A stretch of DNA of 64,000 bases from Hydrogenophilales bacterium 16-64-40 (GTDB taxonomy: Bacteria; Pseudomonadota; Gammaproteobacteria; Burkholderiales; Thiobacillaceae). Shown here one piece after another: positions 58,476-64,000 of this stretch (position 1 is its first letter; the number at the start of each line of letters is the position of its first letter). Location of the stretch: NCBI GenBank assembly GCA_002256995.1, contig NCGX01000002.1, forward strand, positions 124,001 through 188,000, read 5' to 3'. The translations under genes and the position numbers were made by a program. The notes under the pieces are model-generated. The model was given only the letters and a program-made list of their open reading frames with translations. It did not search any database and was not told the DNA's origin.

Positions 58476-59123
58476 ATGCGTACAACCCCTTTTCTTTTCA
58501 GCATCCTTGGCGCAACCCTGATTTCTGCCGGCGCGATCAGCGCTCACGCGGCTGAAGGCGTTTATTACGACCCGTCCAATGCCGCCAGCGCGGACGGCAA
58601 AACCGTCGGTTACGAGCTTTACAGGACGATCGGCTGCCCGGGCAAACAGCTTCTTGACGCACCGTGCAAGGTGCCGGCGCCCGCGCCCGAGCCCGAGAAG
58701 GTTGTTGCTGCTGAGCCCGTGGCCGCACCTGCGCCCGCGCCCGCTTATGTCGCACCGGCGCCCGCGCCCGAACCCGCAGCGCCGCAAAAACTGGTGCTCG
58801 AGGGCGTGAACTTTGATTTCGACAAAGCCACGCTGCGTCAGGAAGACATCGGCAGCCTCGACAATGACGTCGCGACGCTGAAAACATGGGGTGATGTGGA
58901 CATCGAAGTTGCAGGCCACACAGACAGCATGGGCAGCGATGCATACAACATGAAATTGTCGCAGCAGCGCGCAGAAGCGGTCCGTAACTTCCTGATCAGC
59001 CGCGGTGTCGCTGCAGATCGCCTGACCGCCAAGGGCTATGGCGAATCGCAGCCGGTTGCGGATAACGCGACGGAAGAAGGTCGCTTCAAAAACCGTCGTG
59101 TCGAACTGGCACCGCTGAAGTAA
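58476..59123 (+). CDS. OmpA-family envelope protein, second copy
   Basis: A 215-residue paralogue of the preceding gene, sharing the signal peptide opening MRTTPFLFSILGATLISAG, the IGCPG...APCKV cysteine pair, a Pro/Ala linker and an OmpA domain (VNFDFDKATLR, GHTDSMGSDAYN, NRRVELAPLK). The peptidoglycan-binding Asp is present in this copy. A strong TATAGGAGC ribosome site precedes the ATG. Tandem duplication is clear from the shared leader-to-tail identity. Confidence 0.9.
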   Translation: MRTTPFLFSILGATLISAGAISAHAAEGVYYDPSNAASADGKTVGYELYRTIGCPGKQLLDAPCKVPAPAPEPEKVVAAEPVAAPAPAPAYVAPAPAPEPAAPQKLVLEGVNFDFDKATLRQEDIGSLDNDVATLKTWGDVDIEVAGHTDSMGSDAYNMKLSQQRAEAVRNFLISRGVAADRLTAKGYGESQPVADNATEEGRFKNRRVELAPLK

Positions 59124-59142
59124 TCGCGTTTCCACGCTAGCC

Positions 59143-59174
59143 AATTACGGGGACTTCGGTCCCCGTAATTGTTT
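59143..59174 (+). terminator. Terminator after the second OmpA-domain gene
   Basis: AATTACGGGGAC (59143-59154), loop TTCG, GTCCCCGTAATT (59159-59170): a perfect 12-bp stem with a UUCG loop and a short T-run. Confidence 0.88.
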
Positions 59175-59297
59175 GTGCGGCGGCCCAAGTGGTGGGCATG
59201 ACAACAAGACATGCTGCCGCGCGCAGGCTTTATACTTGGCGCGCGTTTTGCACACTGATATGGCTGATGCGGTTCATTTTCCTGACGACTGACATGT

Positions 59298-60674
59298 ATG
59301 CATTCCATGCTTGAAATCCTGATACTCGCTGCGGGCAAGGGCACCCGCATGCGCTCCGACCTGCCCAAGGTGCTGCACAAGCTGGCGGGCAAGCCCCTGC
59401 TCGGGCATGTGGTGGACACGGCCCACCAACTCGGCGCGGCGCAGGTTTGCGTGGTGTATGGGTTTGGTGGTGAGGCCGTGCCGCGGTCGATGGCTGACGA
59501 CAAGCTGACGTTTGTGCTTCAGGCCGAACAGCACGGCACCGGCCATGCGGTGAAACAGGCGCTGCCGCAGCTGGCAAACGACAGTGTGACGCTCGTGCTC
59601 TATGGCGACGTGCCGCTGACCCATGCGGCCACCCTGCAGCCGCTGGTGGCGGCCGCGCAGGCGGGCAAGCTGGGGCTGCTGACGGTGAGTCTGGCGCAGC
59701 CCGACGGCTACGGCCGCATCGTGCGCGAAAATGGCAAGGTCACCTGCATCGTCGAGCATAAGGATGCGTCGCCCGCCGAGCGCGCCATTCGTGAAGTCAA
59801 CACCGGCATCCTGGCGGTCGCGACCCGTCAACTTAAACGTTGGATAGACGAGCTGAAAAACGAGAACGCGCAGGGCGAGTACTACCTCACCGACATCATC
59901 GCGCTGGCAGTGCGCGACGGGGTCGAGGTGGACACTTACCAGCCGGCATTCGAGTGGGAAGTGCTGGGCATCAACAGCAAGGCGCAGCTCGCCCAGCTCG
60001 AGCGCGTCCATCAGGGCGAGATCGCGCAGGCGCTGCTCGACGCCGGCGTGACCCTGATGGATCCAGCACGGCTCGACGTGCGCGGCACGCTGACGTGTGG
60101 GCGCGACGTCGTCATCGACGTCAACTGCGTGTTCGAAGGCCGGGTTGAATTGGGCGATGACGTGCAAGTGGGCGCCAACTGCGTGCTGCGCAACGTGACC
60201 GTGGCGACGGGCACGCGCATCGACGCCTTCACCCTGATCGACGATGCGGCCATCGGCGAAGCCAACCGGCTCGGGCCGTTCTCGCGCATCCGCCCCGGGA
60301 CCACGCTGGCGCGACACGTGCATGTCGGCAACTTCGTCGAGATCAAGAACAGCCAGATCGACGACGGCTCCAAGATCAATCACCTGTCCTATGTCGGCGA
60401 CACCACCATGGGCAAGCAGGTCAACATCGGCGCCGGCACCATTACCTGCAATTACGATGGCGCCAACAAGCACCGCACGGTGATCGAGGACGACGTGTTC
60501 GTCGGCTCCGACACCCAGCTGGTGGCGCCGGTCACCGTCGGCCGCGGCGCCACCCTGGGCGCCGGCACCACGCTGACGAAAGATGCGCCCGCAGGCGAAC
60601 TCACCCTGTCGCGGGCGAAACAGCTCACCCTCAACGGCTGGAAGCGGCCGGTCAAACAGAAAAAGGAAGGCTAA
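59298..60674 (+). CDS. glmU: Bifunctional UDP-GlcNAc pyrophosphorylase / GlcN-1-P acetyltransferase
   Basis: A 458-residue GlmU: N-terminal uridylyltransferase domain ([34 protein letters not shown]) and C-terminal left-handed beta-helix of hexapeptide repeats carrying the acetyltransferase site ([20 protein letters not shown]). It makes UDP-GlcNAc for peptidoglycan and LPS. The ATG at 59298 or at 59307 could be the start. glmS follows two bases after the stop. Confidence 0.98.
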   Translation: MHSMLEILILAAGKGTRMRSDLPKVLHKLAGKPLLGHVVDTAHQLGAAQVCVVYGFGGEAVPRSMADDKLTFVLQAEQHGTGHAVKQALPQLANDSVTLVLYGDVPLTHAATLQPLVAAAQAGKLGLLTVSLAQPDGYGRIVRENGKVTCIVEHKDASPAERAIREVNTGILAVATRQLKRWIDELKNENAQGEYYLTDIIALAVRDGVEVDTYQPAFEWEVLGINSKAQLAQLERVHQGEIAQALLDAGVTLMDPARLDVRGTLTCGRDVVIDVNCVFEGRVELGDDVQVGANCVLRNVTVATGTRIDAFTLIDDAAIGEANRLGPFSRIRPGTTLARHVHVGNFVEIKNSQIDDGSKINHLSYVGDTTMGKQVNIGAGTITCNYDGANKHRTVIEDDVFVGSDTQLVAPVTVGRGATLGAGTTLTKDAPAGELTLSRAKQLTLNGWKRPVKQKKEG

Positions 60675-60676
60675 TC

Positions 60677-62506
60677 ATGTGCGGCATTGTCGGCGCGGTT
60701 GCGCAACGTAACGTCGTTCCCATTCTGCTCGAAGGACTGCGGCGCCTCGAATACCGCGGCTACGATTCGGCCGGGCTGGTCATCATCAACGGTGGTCTGC
60801 AGCGGGTGCGCAGCGTCGGCCGCGTCGCCGGGCTGGCGGAGGCGTGCGCGGCGCAGCAGGTGCACGGCAATCTCGGCATCGCGCACACGCGTTGGGCCAC
60901 CCACGGTGCGCCGTCGGAGGCCAACGCGCATCCGCACGTCAGCGGCAGGCTGGCGGTCGTGCATAACGGCATCATCGAAAACCACGAGGCGCTGCGCACC
61001 CGGCTCAAGGCGGCCGGATTTGTCTTCACCTCGGAAACCGATACCGAGGTGATCGCCCACCTGGTCGAACTGTATTACCGCCAATCGAAAGATCTGCTCG
61101 CCGCCACGCGCACGGCGGTGGCCGAGCTCGAAGGCGCCTACGCCATCGGGGTGGTGAGCGAAGACTCGCCCAATCGGTTGATCTGCGCGCGCAAGGGCAG
61201 TCCACTGCTGATCGGTCTGGGCATCGAGGAAAACTTCATTGCCTCCGACGTCTCGGCCCTGCTGCCGGTGACCCAGCGCGTGATGTACCTGGAAGAGGGC
61301 GACGTCGCCGACATCGGCCTGTTGGCGGTGTCGGTATACGACGCCGCGGGCAATCCGGTCGACCGCAGCGTGCACATTTCCGAGTTGTCAGCCGACATGG
61401 CCGAGCTCGGCAATTACCGCCATTTCATGCAGAAGGAAATCCACGAGCAGCCGCGCGCGCTGACCGATACGCTGCTGATCGCGGTGGCGCAGGAGCATGT
61501 TCAGCCCGAATGGTTCGGCTTCGACGCTGCCGCGGTGCTGGGCAAGGTGAACGCGGTGACCTTCCTCGCCTGCGGCACCAGCTACCATGCGGCGAAAGTG
61601 GCCACGTACTGGCTGGAAGCGATCGCGGGCATTCCGGCACGCGCCGAAATCGCCAGCGAATACCGCTACCGCACCTCGGTGCCCAACCCCGACGCGCTCA
61701 TCGTCACCATCTCGCAGTCGGGCGAGACGGCCGACACGCTGGCGGCGCTGAACCACGCCAAGGCGCTGGGCCAGGACAAGACGCTGACCATCTGCAACGT
61801 GCCGGAGTCGGCGCTCACCCGCGCCTCGCGCCTCAAATTCCTCACCCGCGCCGGGCCGGAAATCGGCGTCGCCTCGACCAAGGCCTTCACTACCCAACTC
61901 GCCGGCCTGTTCCTGCTGACGCTGGTGCTGGCCAAGCTGCGCGGGCGGCTCACCGCGGAGCAGGAAACCGCGTATCTGGCCGAACTGCGCAGCCTGCCGA
62001 GCAAGACGCAGCAGGTGCTGGCGCTGGAGCCGCAGGTCGAGGCCTGGTCGCAGCGCTTCGCCAACAAGCATCATGCGCTGTTCCTCGGGCGCGGCGTGCA
62101 TTACCCGATCGCGCTCGAAGGCGCGCTGAAGCTGAAAGAGATTTCCTACATCCACGCCGAGGCCTATCCGGCGGGCGAGCTCAAGCACGGCCCGCTGGCG
62201 CTGGTGGACGAGGACATGCCCGTCATCACGATCGCACCGAACGATCAGTTGATCGAAAAGCTGAAGTCGAACATGCAGGAAGTACGCGCGCGCGGCGGCG
62301 AGCTGTACGTGTTCGCCGACGGCGACGTGCACATCGAGGAATCGACGTTCGTGCACGTCATCAAGCTGCCCGGCGGCAGCAACGGCGCGCTGTCACCGAT
62401 CCTGCACACCGTGACGCTGCAGATGCTGTCGTATCACGCCGCCCTGCAAAAAGGGACCGACGTCGACAAACCCCGAAATCTGGCCAAGTCGGTCACGGTT
62501 GAGTGA
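60677..62506 (+). CDS. glmS: Glutamine-fructose-6-phosphate aminotransferase
   Basis: A 609-residue GlmS beginning MCGIVGA, Cys2 being the glutaminase nucleophile; two SIS sugar-isomerase domains follow ([25 protein letters not shown]) and the C-terminus ends [13 protein letters not shown]. It makes glucosamine-6-phosphate, the precursor used by GlmM and GlmU. The start is fixed by the catalytic Cys. It forms an operon with glmU. Confidence 0.99.
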   Translation: MCGIVGAVAQRNVVPILLEGLRRLEYRGYDSAGLVIINGGLQRVRSVGRVAGLAEACAAQQVHGNLGIAHTRWATHGAPSEANAHPHVSGRLAVVHNGIIENHEALRTRLKAAGFVFTSETDTEVIAHLVELYYRQSKDLLAATRTAVAELEGAYAIGVVSEDSPNRLICARKGSPLLIGLGIEENFIASDVSALLPVTQRVMYLEEGDVADIGLLAVSVYDAAGNPVDRSVHISELSADMAELGNYRHFMQKEIHEQPRALTDTLLIAVAQEHVQPEWFGFDAAAVLGKVNAVTFLACGTSYHAAKVATYWLEAIAGIPARAEIASEYRYRTSVPNPDALIVTISQSGETADTLAALNHAKALGQDKTLTICNVPESALTRASRLKFLTRAGPEIGVASTKAFTTQLAGLFLLTLVLAKLRGRLTAEQETAYLAELRSLPSKTQQVLALEPQVEAWSQRFANKHHALFLGRGVHYPIALEGALKLKEISYIHAEAYPAGELKHGPLALVDEDMPVITIAPNDQLIEKLKSNMQEVRARGGELYVFADGDVHIEESTFVHVIKLPGGSNGALSPILHTVTLQMLSYHAALQKGTDVDKPRNLAKSVTVE

Positions 62507-62579
62507 TTTAGACGATTTCGGGGTTAGCGGCGGCGTCTGCGTTTCGATGCAGACTCATAAGCTTGATATGCAACTGTGT

Positions 62580-63923
62580 CTAGGAAACCAGGGGCGATCC
62601 ACGTTTCGCTCTCGGCAATGTCAAACTCGCCTCCAATCCGCCCGTGGGGCGCTGTACCAGAGCGAGCGATCCCCCGCAGCGCTCGGTAACGGCAACAACG
62701 ATAGCGAGCCCAAGCCCGCTGCCCCGGCCCGCGTCGCGCCGCCAGAAACGTTGCGTGACCCGGGTCAGTTCAGCCGGGGTGAGCCCCGGTCCGCTGTCGC
62801 ACACGCGGAAACAGACGGTATCGTGCGCGGATTGAATCTTCAGTTCGACGCTGTGGTGTGCCGGCGCGTGACGCAGCGCGTTGTCGAGCAGGTTGCGCAG
62901 CGCGGTGACGGCCAGCGCCTGCGGCAGCGCCAGTTCGACCGGGGGGTCGTCGCTTTCGAGCACGACGCGCTCGGGCGCATCGGGCGCTGCATCGCGCATG
63001 GCCAGACAGGCGACTTCGTCGGTATACGTGCGCTGCGACTCGTCCCAGGAAAAGGGCCCTTCCACCTGCGCCAGCGTCAGCAGTTGCTGCAAGGTGTACT
63101 GCAGCCGCGACGCGCCTTCTTCCGCGTAATCCAGTGCCGTCTCGGCGTCCTTGCCGTGGGTGATGCGGGCCACTTGCAAGTGGGTTTTGAGCGCAGTGAG
63201 CGGCGTGCGCAATTCATGCGCGGCATCGCTGGTAAAGCGGCGTTCGCGGCTGATGGTCACGCGCATCCGCTCCAGCAACTGGTTGAGCGTTCCGACCAGC
63301 GGCTGCAACTCGCGCGGCATCGGCGCATCGGGGATCGGCGTCAGCGCATCCGGCGCGCGGCGCGCGAGCGCCTGGCGCAGGCGTTCCAGCGGCACCAGAC
63401 CGCTTCTGACCCCGATCCACAGCATCATCAGGCTACCGATCAGGGCGACCACGAACGGCACGATCGCGGCCGCCATCACGTCGCGCAGCAAGGTGTTGCG
63501 CTCGGCCAGGCGATCCGCCGTGGTGATGCGCAAACCGTGCGCTTCAACGGTGTAGCTGCGCCAGCGCTCGCCGTCGATTTCGCGCTCGGCAAAACCGGGC
63601 GTGGTCGTTGCGATGGCGGCGGACGTTGCGCCCGGGGTGCGCGCGAGCACCTCGCCTCGCAGCGAGCTGACCTGGCAGGCAAGTCCTTTTGCCGTCGCCG
63701 GTACGGTCAGCGTGGAGGCGCCGGCTGTCCCGCTGCGCGTGTCCCACGCGGCAGGGTTCTGCGAGATCAGCCCGGCCACCATGCGCGCCGACATCGCGAG
63801 ACGCTGATCCAGCGTGCGGCGCATTTCATCGTCCAGATCGCGCAGCATCCAGACCGCGACCCCGCCCCACAGCAGACTCAGCGATACGCCGATCATCAGC
63901 AGCAAGCGTAATCGCAGGCTCAT
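62580..63923 (-). CDS. Sensor histidine kinase, QseC/PmrB-like
   Basis: A 447-residue two-membrane-helix kinase: helix 1 (about 5-28), a periplasmic domain of about 130 residues, helix 2 (FVVALIGSLMMLWIGV), HAMP, phosphoacceptor H-box DAAHELRTPLTALKTHLQVA and an ATPase domain with N and G boxes (LLDNALRHA, DSGPGLTP, GSGLGLAIV). It would phosphorylate the response regulator encoded just upstream, whose stop overlaps the kinase start. The signal it senses is unknown; the target genes are not in the window. It is convergent with glmS. Confidence 0.92.
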   Translation of the reverse strand: MSLRLRLLLMIGVSLSLLWGGVAVWMLRDLDDEMRRTLDQRLAMSARMVAGLISQNPAAWDTRSGTAGASTLTVPATAKGLACQVSSLRGEVLARTPGATSAAIATTTPGFAEREIDGERWRSYTVEAHGLRITTADRLAERNTLLRDVMAAAIVPFVVALIGSLMMLWIGVRSGLVPLERLRQALARRAPDALTPIPDAPMPRELQPLVGTLNQLLERMRVTISRERRFTSDAAHELRTPLTALKTHLQVARITHGKDAETALDYAEEGASRLQYTLQQLLTLAQVEGPFSWDESQRTYTDEVACLAMRDAAPDAPERVVLESDDPPVELALPQALAVTALRNLLDNALRHAPAHHSVELKIQSAHDTVCFRVCDSGPGLTPAELTRVTQRFWRRDAGRGSGLGLAIVVAVTERCGGSLALVQRPTGGLEASLTLPRAKRGSPLVS

Positions 63924-64000
63924 GCGTCCCCCATGTTGAAACGGTAGCCGACCCCGCGCACGGTCTCGATCAGGTCGGCGCCGAGCTTGCGCCGCAGATG
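63920..64000 (-). CDS. OmpR-family response regulator, C-terminal end only
   Basis: The frame reads HLRRKLGADLIETVRGVGYRF and ends NMGDA before its stop. This is the winged-helix end typical of OmpR/PhoB regulators (recognition helix flank, VRGVGYRF wing). The stop overlaps the kinase ATG by four bases. The rest lies outside the window. Confidence 0.9.
   Translation of the reverse strand, partial: HLRRKLGADLIETVRGVGYRFNMGDA

Noticed and set aside
62499-63911. 470-residue rightward frame over the sensor kinase
   Set aside because: Antisense to a kinase with all its motifs; composition is that of a shadow frame.

Overview
The window is the replication-origin region of a GC-rich betaproteobacterial chromosome, most like Thiobacillus and its relatives. 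This is judged from the gene order dnaA-dnaN-gyrB with no recF, rpmH-rnpA-yidC-mnmE, mnmG-rsmG-parA-parB and atpIBEFHAGDC, then glmU-glmS, and from the protein sequences; genus is inference. About 27 kb of accessory DNA abuts the 3' side of gyrB and the rest is core chromosome.

Bases 1-27300, accessory island. From the left: the 3' part of a large P-loop (STAND-like) protein with what looks like the end of a nuclease domain; a convergent unrecognised 588-residue protein; a DUF2442 protein beside a shrunken DUF4160 remnant; a small membrane protein; and a Tn7-like transposition module (tnsA, tnsB, a tnsC/tniB ATPase and a long tniQ) preceded by an XRE regulator. Then comes a large minus-strand operon: hsdR, rmuC, a family-4-like uracil-DNA glycosylase, hsdM, hsdS, a DUF3696 AAA ATPase and a weakly PLD-like protein. 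Just upstream of it lies a sigma-54 activator with an N-terminal CARF-like sensor domain. A canonical -24/-12 promoter (TGGCAC-N5-TTGC) sits between activator and hsdR. The type I restriction operon therefore appears to be switched by a nucleotide-sensing sigma-54 activator. This is the most interesting system in the window.

Bases 27300-41300, origin and translation/processing genes. gyrB, dnaN and dnaA run leftward and rpmH, rnpA, yidC and mnmE rightward. A cluster of DnaA boxes beside AT-rich sequence between dnaA and dnaN is the best oriC candidate. rnpA has no ATG, GTG or TTG start and probably begins at a CTG overlapping the rpmH stop. An ABC exporter, an RhlE-type RNA helicase and a PAS-GGDEF gene broken by one in-frame TAA follow.

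Bases 41400-50000 hold pxpBCA (5-oxoprolinase), an ABC-F ATPase whose start codon directly follows about twelve CCCCTAA heptamers, and mnmG-rsmG-parA-parB. Three parS-like palindromes lie between 40.2 and 45.7 kb: one inside a terminator, one inside pxpA and one between the ABC-F gene and mnmG.

Bases 50000-64000 hold the F1Fo ATP synthase operon (interrupted between atpD and atpC by related heptamer repeats in inverted orientation), two tandem OmpA-domain lipoprotein-sized envelope proteins with UNCG-loop terminators, glmU, glmS, and a sensor kinase with the last codons of its response regulator at the right edge.
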